From: an uncultured Roseburia sp.
GTDB lineage: Bacteria; Bacillota; Clostridia; Lachnospirales; Lachnospiraceae
Assembly: GCA_947174805.1 (NCBI GenBank)
Contig: CAMWKH010000002.1
Span: 124,001-188,000, forward strand
DNA: 64,000 nucleotides
Direction: 5' to 3'
The position numbers and the translations under genes were made by a program. Each line of letters starts with the position of its first letter. Position 1 is the first letter of the stretch. The notes under the pieces are model-generated. The model worked only from the letters and a program-made list of their open reading frames with translations, searched no databases and was not told where the DNA came from. Below, in pieces: positions 19,175 through 29,366 of the stretch.

Positions 19175-20566
19175 CTACAACTCACAGTTATTTACGGTTC
19201 TTGGGAAGGGAACCACATCACGGATATTGGACATTCCTGTCAAATACATCACGCACCGTTCAAATCCCAGACCAAACCCTGCATGTCTGGCTGTGCCGTA
19301 TTTCCGCAAATCCAGATAGAAACCATAATCTTCTTCCTTTAAGTTAAGCTCCCGCATTCTTGCCACCAGTTTATCGTAATCGTCCTCCCTTTGGCTTCCC
19401 CCGATAATCTCTCCAATCTGGGGAACCAGGCAGTCCACGGCCGCAACAGTCTTTCCATCCTCGTTCAGTTTCATATAAAAAGCTTTGATTTCTTTTGGAT
19501 AATCTGTGACAAATACCGGGCGCTTAAACACTTCCTCTGTGAGATACCTCTCATGCTCCGTCTGCAAATCGGCGCCCCAGGAAACTTTGTACTCAAAATT
19601 GTCATTGTTTTTCTCCAATATCTCCACGGCCTCTGTGTAAGTCACCCTGGCAAACTCTGAATTTGCCACATGGTTAAGCCTTTCAATGAGCCCTTTGTCC
19701 ACAAAGCTGTTGAAAAACGCCATCTCCTCCGGGGCATGTTCCAATACATAATGGATAATATATTTTAGCATGCTCTCCGCTAAAATCATATCGTCATTTA
19801 AGTCCGCAAAGGCAATCTCTGGCTCAATCATCCAAAACTCTGCCGCATGTCTGGTGGTATTGGAATTTTCCGCCCGGAAAGTGGGGCCGAAGGTATAAAT
19901 ATTTTTAAATGCCATAGCGTAGGTTTCGCCGTTTAACTGGCCGCTCACAGTAAGGTTTGTGGGCTTTCCGAAAAAGTCCTGGGAAAAGTCCACGCCTCCC
20001 TCTTTGTCTTTGGGAACATCCTTTAAATCCAGTGTGGTTACCTGGAACATTTCCCCTGCCCCCTCGCAGTCACTTCCGGTAATTAGCGGCGTGTGCACAT
20101 AGACAAAGTCCCTCTCCTGGAAAAACTTATGAATAGCATAAGCGATAAGGGAACGCACACGAAATACCGCCTCAAAGGTGTTTGTCCTTGGCCTTAAATG
20201 GGAAATACTTCTCAAATATTCAAAACTGTGGCGCTTTTTCTGCAGTGGATAATCCGGGGCGCTTTCCCCCTCAATTACCACCTCCTCTGCCTGAATCTCA
20301 AAGGGCTGTTTTGCCTGGGGAGTTGCCACCAGTTTCCCGGAAACAATAATGGCCGCCCCAACATTTAATTTTTCCACCGCCTCAAAATTGGGAAGGGTAT
20401 CATGGTAAACCACCTGCAGGGGTTCAAAAAAAGTCCCGTCATTTACCACAATAAAACCAAATGCCTTTGAACTCCGGATGCTTCTCACCCATCCTCCGAT
20501 GGCAATGTCTTTTTCCAGATATTCCTCTTTCCTGCGGTACAAATCCCGAATGTTTACAAGTTCCAT
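19175..20566 (-). CDS. asnS: Asparaginyl-tRNA synthetase
   Basis: Class II motifs [24 protein letters not shown] and [27 protein letters not shown]. Confidence 0.95.
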   Translation of the reverse strand: MELVNIRDLYRRKEEYLEKDIAIGGWVRSIRSSKAFGFIVVNDGTFFEPLQVVYHDTLPNFEAVEKLNVGAAIIVSGKLVATPQAKQPFEIQAEEVVIEGESAPDYPLQKKRHSFEYLRSISHLRPRTNTFEAVFRVRSLIAYAIHKFFQERDFVYVHTPLITGSDCEGAGEMFQVTTLDLKDVPKDKEGGVDFSQDFFGKPTNLTVSGQLNGETYAMAFKNIYTFGPTFRAENSNTTRHAAEFWMIEPEIAFADLNDDMILAESMLKYIIHYVLEHAPEEMAFFNSFVDKGLIERLNHVANSEFARVTYTEAVEILEKNNDNFEYKVSWGADLQTEHERYLTEEVFKRPVFVTDYPKEIKAFYMKLNEDGKTVAAVDCLVPQIGEIIGGSQREDDYDKLVARMRELNLKEEDYGFYLDLRKYGTARHAGFGLGFERCVMYLTGMSNIRDVVPFPRTVNNCEL

Positions 20567-20567
20567 T

Positions 20568-21746
20568 TTAACTGTTCTCCTTTTCTCCATAGTTTACTTT
20601 TGCGCCGTCTGCTATTTTCTGGCACGCTTTATTTTGTAAATATACTTTTCTGATATATTTTTCTCCTGATTCTTTGTCAGCCCCGTATGTCTCATACACG
20701 GTGTCCACGTCTTTAAAGCCGCCGTTTTGTACCAGATTGGAGACATAGTTGTTGTACTCATCCTCATTAAACTCAATGTTCTCTTTCTCTGCAATGGCCT
20801 CAAATACCATTTCCTGTCTGATATTATCCTTCATGTTTTCCGTAATTTCTTTCCGAAAATCTTCTATGGTGGATCCGGAATTTTTCACATATTCCTCCAA
20901 TGTGGTGCCGTTTGTACAGTATGTCTTTTCAAATCCGGCAATATACTCCTCCACCCTGGCATCTAAAAGCCCTTCCGGGAGTTCTTTTATCTCACATTTT
21001 TCTGTGACTGCGTCAATGACTTTCATGCGGATATCCGACTGCCGGGTGTTTTCTGTCTGGCTCTCCAATACCTTTTTTACATTCTCCATAAAAGCATCTT
21101 TCGTATCCTCTTGAAAATACTCTTTTGCTATGGCATCGTCCATATCCTCAAGAGTCATGGGCTTTTGCACAGAATTTACCGTAAAGGTAAATGTCACCTC
21201 CTGCCCGGCCAGCTCCTGGGACTGGTAATTCTCAGGAAAAGTCACATTACAGTCTACAGTCTCCCCCACTTTTGCTCCCTTTAACCCGTCGGTAAAGCCT
21301 TCAATATAGCCTGTGCCCCTTAAGGCATCGCTGTTTTTCGCCACATCAATGATCTGATGCTCTGCGCTTCCGCCTTCAAAAGCAGCCCCGTCTTTTTTCC
21401 CCACGTAATCCACGTCTACAATATCATTCTCCTCTATCTGGGTCTTTGTGTCATCCTTCACATAGGGACAATAGTAAGAAATCATCTGGGCCGCATAGTC
21501 GTTAATTTTATCTTCTGTCACTTCATAATCTGCCTCGCTTCCAATGGTGACTTCCACGTCTTTATAATCTCCCAGGGTCACATAGTCATTGACATCGTAC
21601 TTGATATCCGTACTGTTCACTCCTGATTTTTCCCCCGCTGTCTCAGTTCCCTCCAGGGCATTTTTATCGGAAGATTCCTTGCCGCAGCCGGCAGGGACAA
21701 TGCAAATCATACATAAGAGCAGCAACACTATCTTTTTTTTCATCAT
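20568..21746 (-). CDS. Lipoprotein with FKBP/trigger-factor-like PPIase and C-terminal regions
   Basis: Lipobox [34 protein letters not shown]...[25 protein letters not shown]; trigger-factor-type C-terminal helices. Confidence 0.85.
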   Translation of the reverse strand: MMKKKIVLLLLCMICIVPAGCGKESSDKNALEGTETAGEKSGVNSTDIKYDVNDYVTLGDYKDVEVTIGSEADYEVTEDKINDYAAQMISYYCPYVKDDTKTQIEENDIVDVDYVGKKDGAAFEGGSAEHQIIDVAKNSDALRGTGYIEGFTDGLKGAKVGETVDCNVTFPENYQSQELAGQEVTFTFTVNSVQKPMTLEDMDDAIAKEYFQEDTKDAFMENVKKVLESQTENTRQSDIRMKVIDAVTEKCEIKELPEGLLDARVEEYIAGFEKTYCTNGTTLEEYVKNSGSTIEDFRKEITENMKDNIRQEMVFEAIAEKENIEFNEDEYNNYVSNLVQNGGFKDVDTVYETYGADKESGEKYIRKVYLQNKACQKIADGAKVNYGEKENS

Positions 21747-21990
21747 ATTTACCTCAACTTTCACAATTACGCACGGTATAGTCTACAGTGCGGACAATAG
21801 TATTACCATATCACAAAATTGTGAAAAATAAAAGGATAACTGTGATAATTTCACCTAATCCTCTCAAATTTTGCATCTTAAGCTTTTCTAGTTTTGCTGG
21901 GCGAACAGCCAAAAACGTAATTTTGTTGCTTTTTGTCCCATTTAATGTTAAAATAATTTGCAGTTGTTAAAAGTAAGGGAGGATTTTGTC

Positions 21991-22500
21991 GTGTCAAAAG
22001 TAACGATTATATTGCTGATTATTGCTATCGTCATGGTAGCCGTTCTGGTCGTTTTATATTTCCTGGGGAAAAAGGCAGAGAAAAAGAAAGCCCAGCAGGA
22101 CGAACAGATTGCCGCTGCCGCCCAGTCCGTTTCCATGCTGGTTATCGATAAGAAAAAGCTAAAGATTACTGAAGCAGGTTTCCCCGCCTCGGTGGTAAAC
22201 CAGATGCCAAAGCTTATGCGCCGTTCCAAGCTGCCCATTGTAAAGGCAAAGGTGGGTCCAAAGGTTATGTCCTTCATCTGCGAGGCATCCATTTTTGATT
22301 CCATTCCTGTGAAAAAAGAAGTAAAAGCCACCGTCAGCGGCCTTTATATTACTTCCGTAAAAGGGCTTCACGGCCCCATTGCCCAGGCGGCCCCCAAGAA
22401 AAAAAGTTTCAAAGACAAACTTCGCAGCAAATATAAGGAAACCAGCGAGGCCCTGGAGAAAGAGAAATCAGAGCAGCAGAAAAATAAGAAAAAGAAATAA
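21991..22500 (+). CDS. Hypothetical membrane-anchored basic protein
   Basis: GTG start at 21991 after GGGAGGATTTTGTC: MSKVTIILLIIAIVMVAVLVVLYFLGKKAEKKKAQQ. Confidence 0.7.
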   Translation: MSKVTIILLIIAIVMVAVLVVLYFLGKKAEKKKAQQDEQIAAAAQSVSMLVIDKKKLKITEAGFPASVVNQMPKLMRRSKLPIVKAKVGPKVMSFICEASIFDSIPVKKEVKATVSGLYITSVKGLHGPIAQAAPKKKSFKDKLRSKYKETSEALEKEKSEQQKNKKKK

Positions 22501-22547
22501 AAAAATTTTGCCAGTCCTTTTATACTCTCAGGGCTGGCAATTATTTT

Positions 22548-23000
22548 CTAAGAGCAAATCCGAAACTCCCCGCTCTCCTTGGACCGTATCTCCATTTTTA
22601 TGGTACAGTCCGCCAAATGTTCATAGTTAATTTCCAGGGAATACTCCAAATCCAGGGAAATATCATTTTCCTCCTCCCGAACATGGATGGATTTTGCATT
22701 GATTCCCACCATAAGGCTCCCAAAAGGCGTCTCGTAACATGTCATATTCTGTTTGTCTTTCTCAAAAACCATATGTACATTGGTCAGCCCTTTTTTTGTG
22801 ATGTCCACACAGTCGTCACGTATTTTTATAATATTTTTTGTGACACCCTCAAACCCTTCCATAATCTCATCATAAATCACATAATGTCTGCCGTTTTTCT
22901 TATAATAATCCCCTGGGGTAATAAGATCCACCGGCTCCATACCCGACTCCTGCTGCATTACCTGCAGGCCGCTGATTGTCACTAAAACATCCTTTGTCAT
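22548..23000 (-). CDS. DUF1934-family (YwiB-like) beta-barrel protein
   Basis: VLVTISGLQVMQQ...FGSLMVGINAKSIHV...DLEYSLEINYEHLADCTIKMEI. Confidence 0.8.
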   Translation of the reverse strand: MTKDVLVTISGLQVMQQESGMEPVDLITPGDYYKKNGRHYVIYDEIMEGFEGVTKNIIKIRDDCVDITKKGLTNVHMVFEKDKQNMTCYETPFGSLMVGINAKSIHVREEENDISLDLEYSLEINYEHLADCTIKMEIRSKESGEFRICS

Positions 23001-23641
23001 CTTTTCCTCCCCTGCTCATTTTTCACAGTGTCCCACAATTCTTTTATTTTTTCCCAGTACTTAAACTTCACTGATATACTGCTCTCTGCCATTAGTTCCT
23101 CATATTCTTCCGGTGTAAGCACCGCCCGGAGTTCTGTCTTTGCGTCCTCCTCAATTACCTCATAGACACTTCCAGCAAAACACATATTGGGATACATCAC
23201 ACACCACCAGTTATGCCCTTCCCCTTCCCCTAAAGTAATCTGAAGAGCCTGATAACTCCCCTTGGGAAAAGTGTAAGAGCCGTATTGTTTTTGAGGGAAA
23301 TCCACCTTCCCCACCCTTGCCTTTGCCGGATAGGAAAACCCCTCCCGGTTAAGGACTTCCTCTGCAATCCTGGTAATTTCTGGCAGATTCTCCTCCGCAG
23401 CCTGCATACATTCCGTCAGATTTTCCACATCCTGCATCTGCTCCTTCATATATCTGCCAATTTCATCCCTCACCTCTAATTTTACAGACTGATCCTCTTT
23501 ACTGTCACTATTTGCCAACACATGAAAACGGAAAATGTCCTGGGAAATATCCCGCTGAAATTTCCGTACCCGGTACTGATAAGCCCCTGCAGTCAAAACC
23601 AACGCCAAAATTATGTAGATTACTATTTTTTTCCTGTTCAT
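22997..23641 (-). CDS. spoIIR: Stage II sporulation protein R
   Basis: FRFHVLANSDSKEDQSVKLEVRDEIG...GEGHNWWCVMYPNMCF. Confidence 0.93.
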   Translation of the reverse strand: MNRKKIVIYIILALVLTAGAYQYRVRKFQRDISQDIFRFHVLANSDSKEDQSVKLEVRDEIGRYMKEQMQDVENLTECMQAAEENLPEITRIAEEVLNREGFSYPAKARVGKVDFPQKQYGSYTFPKGSYQALQITLGEGEGHNWWCVMYPNMCFAGSVYEVIEEDAKTELRAVLTPEEYEELMAESSISVKFKYWEKIKELWDTVKNEQGRKR

Positions 23642-23702
23642 AAAATCCTCCTGATAGCTTTCTATCAGAAGAATTTCCAATTTTTGTAACTTTATTCATG
23701 GA

Positions 23703-24881
23703 TTACCACATTTTGAACAATTTTATTATTTTCTTTGCCGCCTTGTAGTGAAGGGGTTCTAATTCCCGCAGGGCGTTTTTCAGCTCTTTTCGGATTTCTA
23801 TGTGCTGGGGGCAGTGCTGTTCACACTTTCCGCACTGAATGCACAGGGACGCACTGCTCTGATTCTGTCTGAAAGCAGTGCACTGGAGATACTCTCTCCT
23901 GGCCCCTCCCTTTGTCTCGGAATAAATCTCATTATAGCAGCGAAATGTAACCGGAATATCTACGCCCATGGGACAGGGCATACAGTAACCGCACCCGGTA
24001 CACCCCACTTTCACCGTCTTCTCTATCTCCGCCTTAACCTTTTGCACCAATTCCTCATCGGATCTTGTAAAAGAGCCTGCCAGCGCTTCATCTGCCGTCT
24101 TTACATTTTCTTCCACCATCTCCATGGAATTCATTCCCGAGAGCACGCAGGTAACTTCCGGCTGGTTATAAAGCCACCGAAAAGCCAACTCTGCAGGGGT
24201 ACGTTTCTCCCCACTCTCCTGAAAAAGCTTTTTCGCACTCTGGGGCAGCAGGTTTACCAGCCGCCCTCCCCGAAGGGGCTCCATAATAATCACAGGAATC
24301 CCTTTTTTATGGGCATATAAAAGGCCGTCCCTCCCTGCCTGGGAATACTCATCCATATAATTATATTGAATCTGGCAGAAATCCCAGTCATAAATATCCA
24401 CAAGCTGTTTAAACACCGCAGTATTTCCGTGGTAGGAAAAACCGATATTGCGGATTTTGCCGGACTTCATCTTTTCCTCTATCCACTCTATAATGCCAAT
24501 TTTTTTCAGTTTTTCCCAGGTATCCCCGTCTGTGAGCATATGCATCAGATAATAATCAATGTAATCTGTCTTAAGACGCCTAAGCTCCTCCTGGAACATC
24601 TTTTCCACGCCCTCTATGGACTTTATCAGGTAATGGGGCAGCTTTGTGGCAATATAAACCTGCTTTCTGCAGTTGTTTCTGTTTAAAATCTCCCCTAAAG
24701 CCGCCTCGCTGCCGGGATACACATAGGCAGTATCAAAATAATTTACCCCGGATTTTAAGGCAGACATCACTTCCCTCTCCGCCTTGTCAATATCAATGCT
24801 GTTACCCTTTCTGGTAAATCGCATACATCCGTATCCCAGCACGGATATATCATTTCCTTTTCTGTCTTTACGATACTGCAT
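23703..24881 (-). CDS. Aldo/keto reductase with C-terminal 4Fe-4S ferredoxin domain
   Basis: LGYGCMRF, DYYLMH; CTGCGYCMPCPMGVDIP and CIQCGKCEQHCPQHI. Confidence 0.9.
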   Translation of the reverse strand: MQYRKDRKGNDISVLGYGCMRFTRKGNSIDIDKAEREVMSALKSGVNYFDTAYVYPGSEAALGEILNRNNCRKQVYIATKLPHYLIKSIEGVEKMFQEELRRLKTDYIDYYLMHMLTDGDTWEKLKKIGIIEWIEEKMKSGKIRNIGFSYHGNTAVFKQLVDIYDWDFCQIQYNYMDEYSQAGRDGLLYAHKKGIPVIIMEPLRGGRLVNLLPQSAKKLFQESGEKRTPAELAFRWLYNQPEVTCVLSGMNSMEMVEENVKTADEALAGSFTRSDEELVQKVKAEIEKTVKVGCTGCGYCMPCPMGVDIPVTFRCYNEIYSETKGGARREYLQCTAFRQNQSSASLCIQCGKCEQHCPQHIEIRKELKNALRELEPLHYKAAKKIIKLFKMW

Positions 24882-26811
24882 TTTTTTCCTCCAATTCCTC
24901 TATCTCATCCAGCCACAGCCTTGCACTGGCGTCTGAGGGCATCCGCAAATCCCCCCTTGGGGAAACCGCTATGGTTCCCACCTTCGGCCCGTCAGGCAGG
25001 CAGGAACGTTTAAACTGCTGCATAAAAAACCTGGTATAATAATTTTTCAGCCATTTTAGAATTACTTTATCCTCATACACCCCGGAAAATGCCAGCCTTG
25101 CCAGACGAAATACCTTTTTCGGCGGAAAGCCAAACCGGAGCATGTAATATAAAAAGAAATCATGGAGTTCATAAGGTCCTACAATATCCTCCGTCTTCTG
25201 GGAAATTTTACCCTCCGATGGTGGAAGAAGCTCCGGGCTTACCGGAGTATCCAGCACATCGAGAAGCACCCCGGCCAATTCCTCCTCCCCGCAGGTATCG
25301 GCATAATACCGCACCAGATGACGCACCAGAGTTTTTGGCACAGAGGCATTCACCCCGTACATGGACATGTGGTCTCCGTTGTATGTGGCCCAGCCCAAAG
25401 CAAGCTCCGACATATCCCCGGTGCCAATTACCAGCCCGCCGTATTTATTTGCCACATCCATAAGAATCTGGGTACGCTCCCTGGCCTGGCTGTTCTCATA
25501 GGTTACGTCATGGATCTCTGGGTCATGGCCGATATCTTTAAAATGGACATTCACCGCATCTTTGATGGAAATCTCCAGAAAGTCCGCTCCCAGGCATTTT
25601 ATCATGGAGAGGGCATTCTGGTATGTCCTGTCTGTAGTGCCAAATCCCGGCATGGTAACCGCCTTAATCCCCTTTCTGTCAAGCCCCAGGCTGTCGAAAG
25701 CCCGGACAGTCACAAGCAGGGCCAGGGTGGAATCCAATCCTCCGGAAATTCCCACCACCGCACATCTGCTGTGGGTGTGATTCAGGCGCTTTCTAAGACC
25801 CGCAGCCTGAATAGAGAGAATTTCATCACAGCGTTTTTCCCTCTCCTGCCTGTTTCCCGGAACAAAGGGAGCCGGGTCAATAAAACGGGTCAGCGTTACC
25901 TCCTGGGGATTCAATGAAAATTCTACGGAAAAATGCTCCTTCGCCTCAGAATCCCGATAGGGAAATGTCCCCATCCGCCTGCGCTCCTCCAAAAGTTTAT
26001 GGATATCCAATTCAGAGTAAATCGTCTCGTTGGCAAAACGGGAGGATTCCGATAAAATATTTCCGTTCTCAGCAATAATATTGTGGCCGGAGTACACCAA
26101 ATCCTGGGTGGACTCGTCAATTCCTGCGCTGGCATAAATGTAACCGCAGATTAACCTTGCAGACTGTCCTTTTACCAAATCCCTGCGGTACACATCCTTC
26201 CCCGTAGTTTCGTCGCTGGCGGAGAGATTTACAATAACATTCGCCCCTGCCATGGCATGGCGGATGCTGGGAGGCATAGGGTTCCACACATCCTCACAGA
26301 TTTCCGCTGCAATCACAAGGCCCGGGATACTTTTCGTCTGAAAAAGGCAGGCGCTTCCAAAAGGTACGGGGTTCCTCCCCTCCATCAGTGTAATCTCCCC
26401 AAAATTGGGCTCCCCGGCAGTAAAATGTCTTCCCTCATAAAATTCATTGTAAAAAGGAATATGGCTCTTGGGCACAAGCCCTAAAACTTCCCCGCGGCTG
26501 ATTCCTGCCGCCGCATTGTAGAGCTTTCCCCTGAAACACACCGGCAGTCCCACAAAGATGATTGCGTCTGTATGTTTAGAAAAATCCGCAATGGCGTAAA
26601 GCCCTTCCACTCCCTGCCTTAACAATAGCTCCTGGAAAAAAAGATCCCCGCAGGAGTATCCTGTCACGCACAATTCGGGAAAGACTATAATTTTCGCCCC
26701 CTGGCCTTCGCACTCCTTTATCCTTTTACAAATCTCTTCCACATTAAATTTTGTATCCGCCACCGATACTTTTGGGGTAACAGCGGCAACTTTTATATAT
26801 CCGTCTCTCAA
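24868..26811 (-). CDS. nadE: Glutamine-dependent NAD+ synthetase
   Basis: Nitrilase-like N-terminus (FPELCVTGYSCGD) plus GISGGLDSTLALLV synthetase P-loop. Confidence 0.95.
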   Translation of the reverse strand: MRDGYIKVAAVTPKVSVADTKFNVEEICKRIKECEGQGAKIIVFPELCVTGYSCGDLFFQELLLRQGVEGLYAIADFSKHTDAIIFVGLPVCFRGKLYNAAAGISRGEVLGLVPKSHIPFYNEFYEGRHFTAGEPNFGEITLMEGRNPVPFGSACLFQTKSIPGLVIAAEICEDVWNPMPPSIRHAMAGANVIVNLSASDETTGKDVYRRDLVKGQSARLICGYIYASAGIDESTQDLVYSGHNIIAENGNILSESSRFANETIYSELDIHKLLEERRRMGTFPYRDSEAKEHFSVEFSLNPQEVTLTRFIDPAPFVPGNRQEREKRCDEILSIQAAGLRKRLNHTHSRCAVVGISGGLDSTLALLVTVRAFDSLGLDRKGIKAVTMPGFGTTDRTYQNALSMIKCLGADFLEISIKDAVNVHFKDIGHDPEIHDVTYENSQARERTQILMDVANKYGGLVIGTGDMSELALGWATYNGDHMSMYGVNASVPKTLVRHLVRYYADTCGEEELAGVLLDVLDTPVSPELLPPSEGKISQKTEDIVGPYELHDFFLYYMLRFGFPPKKVFRLARLAFSGVYEDKVILKWLKNYYTRFFMQQFKRSCLPDGPKVGTIAVSPRGDLRMPSDASARLWLDEIEELEEKNAVS

Positions 26812-27704
26812 CTCCTAATCTCCTTTAAATCCTCCGGGTCAAATTGATAAGCCCTGCTGCAGAACTGGCACTTCACCTCAATGCCTTCTCCCCCCAAAAT
26901 CAACTCATCCAAATCTTTTTTGGGCAGGGTTGCAAGAGAGTGTAAAATCCGCTCTTTGGAACAGTCACAGCGAAACTCCACGGGAAGGGAATCCGTAATT
27001 TCAAATTCCATGTCTGAGAGCACCGCTTTCATGAGCTCCTCCGGCGTCTCCCCATTCTGGATAAGGGCTGTCACAGACTGCAATGACCCGATGTTCTTTT
27101 CTATCTCATCGATGAATTCCTCTTTGGCCCCCGGCATTAGCTGAAGGATAAATCCCCCGGCAGCTTTCACCGTGTTATCTTTATTCATCAAAACCCCCAG
27201 TCCCACCGAGGAGGGAGTCTGTTCCGATGTGGCAAAATAGTAGGTTAAATCGTCCCCGATCTCCCCTGTCTGCAGGGCTACCTGCCCCACATAGGGCTCC
27301 TTCATGCCTATGTCTTTTATTACGCTCATCACTCCCAAATCAAGAGCTTGTCCCACAGCAAGCTTTCCTTTCTCATTGGCAGGCAAAATCACATCCGGCA
27401 CAAAGGGGTATCCCTTTACGTGCCCTAAGGCGTCTGCTGTGACAATAAGGCCTTTTGCCGGCCCGCTGCACTGAATCTGAATGGTGAGAATATCTTTCTC
27501 CCCCTTCATCATAGCCCCCATCATAACGCCCCCCATCAAAAGCCTTCCCAGGGCCGCCGTTATTACAGGGCTGGTATTGTGATGGTTTTTTGCCCTCTCC
27601 ACCAAATCTTTTGCTGTCACTGCAAATATACGAATCTGTCCTTCCGCCGCAGTGGCCCTCACCATATAATCTGACATTCCTTCAATCCTCTTTTCTCTAT
27701 GCAT
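26808..27704 (-). CDS. hslO: Redox-regulated chaperone Hsp33
   Basis: FRCDCSKERI...VKCQFCSRAYQF zinc-binding cysteines. Confidence 0.95.
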   Translation of the reverse strand: MHREKRIEGMSDYMVRATAAEGQIRIFAVTAKDLVERAKNHHNTSPVITAALGRLLMGGVMMGAMMKGEKDILTIQIQCSGPAKGLIVTADALGHVKGYPFVPDVILPANEKGKLAVGQALDLGVMSVIKDIGMKEPYVGQVALQTGEIGDDLTYYFATSEQTPSSVGLGVLMNKDNTVKAAGGFILQLMPGAKEEFIDEIEKNIGSLQSVTALIQNGETPEELMKAVLSDMEFEITDSLPVEFRCDCSKERILHSLATLPKKDLDELILGGEGIEVKCQFCSRAYQFDPEDLKEIRS

Positions 27705-28488
27705 TTACAATCTCTGACTTCCAGATTCCCCTGCTTCCGCTTTTTTTGCACTCCCTGGCAATAAAATAGACCCTCTCACAGTCCTCCCTTGGAAGCTCCA
27801 GGGAATCTTCCCCGAGACACGCCACAAATTCCAGGCCCGCCATCTCTAAAAGCGCCCGGATTTCCTTTAAATCATAGCCCTTCTGGTAATGGGTCTCCTG
27901 GAATTTCTCATACCTGCCATCCTGGCCTCTCACAAAAAAAGTCATGTCATACTCGTTGATACGGCTCTCTGCATCATAATAATTTTCCCATATAAAGCTA
28001 CATTCTTCCCTGTTTTCGCATATGGTATTCTCCCCCAGCACCACTTCGTACTTGTAAATGGTATTCATGTCAAAAATAAAAATCCCTCCGGGGTCCAGAT
28101 AATTATTTACCAGACGGAATACGCGGAGCAAATCCTCCTGTTCTGTGAGATAATTTAAGGCATCACAGACAGATACCACAGCCCGCACCGTGCCGTAGAG
28201 TTCAAACTCCCGCATATCCTGGTTGAGATAGAGAATCGGTTTCCCCTCCGATTCCTTTTCCGCAGCAATTCCAAGCATTTCCTGGGAAACATCCAACCCT
28301 ATCATGTCATAGCCTGCCTTAGCCAAAAAACGTGTCATCTTCCCTGTCCCACAGCCAAGATCTAAGATAAGGCCATCCCTTATCCCGCTTTCTAACAGCC
28401 TGTCCAGGAGATACTCTCCCCATATTTCATAGGGTACATTGTCCATAAAAAGGTCATAGACCTCTGCAAATCCACTGTACGCTTCCAT
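27697..28488 (-). CDS. Class I SAM-dependent methyltransferase
   Basis: LILDLGCGTGKMTRFLAKAGYDMIGLDVS; internal start MEAYSGFAEVYD with GGGGGAAGACGC RBS. Confidence 0.87.
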   Translation of the reverse strand: MEAYSGFAEVYDLFMDNVPYEIWGEYLLDRLLESGIRDGLILDLGCGTGKMTRFLAKAGYDMIGLDVSQEMLGIAAEKESEGKPILYLNQDMREFELYGTVRAVVSVCDALNYLTEQEDLLRVFRLVNNYLDPGGIFIFDMNTIYKYEVVLGENTICENREECSFIWENYYDAESRINEYDMTFFVRGQDGRYEKFQETHYQKGYDLKEIRALLEMAGLEFVACLGEDSLELPREDCERVYFIARECKKSGSRGIWKSEIVNA

Positions 28489-28658
28489 GCGTCTTCCCCC
28501 ATTTTTATAATCGCAAAATATTCTTTCTCCATAGTAACAATTTTTTCCGTTAAAGTCAAATACCGGAGAAAATGAAGATTTCAACATTTTCCCTGCATAT
28601 TATTTCCCAAATTGGTAATTCTACCAGAGAAAAGAAAATATTAGAAAAGGAGATTGCT

Positions 28659-29126
28659 ATGATTTTAACCGAAAAAGAAACTACTGCCTTAAAAGAGCTG
28701 CAGACTCAGGAGAAAATCTGCATGGACCACTACAACTTGTGCGCCGCAAGCGCAAAGGACCAGGGATTAAAAGATTTATTTTCCCAGATTGCCAAGGATG
28801 AGCAGGACCATTACAGAGTGCTTGGAAAACTTATGGAAGGAGAGATTCCCGCACTGCCGGAAAGCCGGTTGGATTCTTCCTCCTATCACCCCGCCGCTGC
28901 CTATGACAGCACCTCCAACCAGGGAGACAAACAGCACGACGAAATCCTTTGTTCCGACAGTATCGGCAATGAAAAAATGGTATCCAGCGACTACAATGCG
29001 GGAGTCTTCCGTTTTGGCTCCAGCGATGTAAGAAAGGTGTTAAACCGCATCCAGACCCAGGAACAGCAGCATGCGGAAATGATTTACAAATATAAACAGC
29101 AGAACGGCATGACAGCTTCCTGCTAA
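28659..29126 (+). CDS. Spore coat (CotF/ferritin-like) protein
   Basis: MILTEKETTALKELQTQEKICMDHYNLCAASAKDQGLKDLFSQIAKDEQDHYRVL. Confidence 0.78.
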   Translation: MILTEKETTALKELQTQEKICMDHYNLCAASAKDQGLKDLFSQIAKDEQDHYRVLGKLMEGEIPALPESRLDSSSYHPAAAYDSTSNQGDKQHDEILCSDSIGNEKMVSSDYNAGVFRFGSSDVRKVLNRIQTQEQQHAEMIYKYKQQNGMTASC

Positions 29127-29136
29127 CTGCCCAGAG

Positions 29137-29178
29137 AGAGGCATCCCTTGTATGTGACAAAGGATGCTTCTTTTTAAA
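29137..29178 (+). terminator. Intrinsic terminator of the coat-like gene
   Basis: AGGCATCCCTTG...CAAAGGATGCTTCTTTTT. Confidence 0.8.
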
Positions 29179-29197
29179 GCAGCATCCCTCCGCTGTC

Positions 29198-29226
29198 TTG
29201 ACTTTCCCTGTCCCACATTGTACAAT
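29198..29226 (+). promoter_or_regulatory. Vegetative promoter of the MATE leader
   Basis: TTGACT-17 bp-TACAAT. Confidence 0.75.
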
Positions 29227-29264
29227 AAATTTGTCCGATATATAAATAAACATAAGTAAAAACG

Positions 29265-29350
29265 TACTCTTTGCCACCGGGTAAAGAGAGAACGCGTCAA
29301 ACTTCCTATCCATAGGTCTTTGGAGATAGAAAGCTTGGCGCTTTTTTTAA
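29265..29350 (+). promoter_or_regulatory. Structured 5' leader with attenuator-like terminator upstream of the MATE gene
   Basis: Hairpin CUCUUU-GCC-ACC-GGG-U-AAAGAG, then long stem GCGUCAA(A)CUU(C)CUAUC.../GAUAG(A)AAG(C)UUGGCGC ending in 7 U, ~20 nt before the coding start. Confidence 0.6.
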
Positions 29351-29366
29351 AGAAGAGAGGAAAACT

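Noticed and set aside
21747-21960. T-box leader for asnS
   Set aside because: asnS is the second gene of the unit and no T-box sequence or specifier structure was seen upstream.
25162-25917. 251-aa plus-strand ORF opposite nadE
   Set aside because: Shadow ORF of NAD synthetase.
29233-29366. Possible c-di-GMP (GEMM), guanidine, preQ1 or THF riboswitch
   Set aside because: Compared from memory with those consensus cores and none fits; kept only as an unclassified leader.
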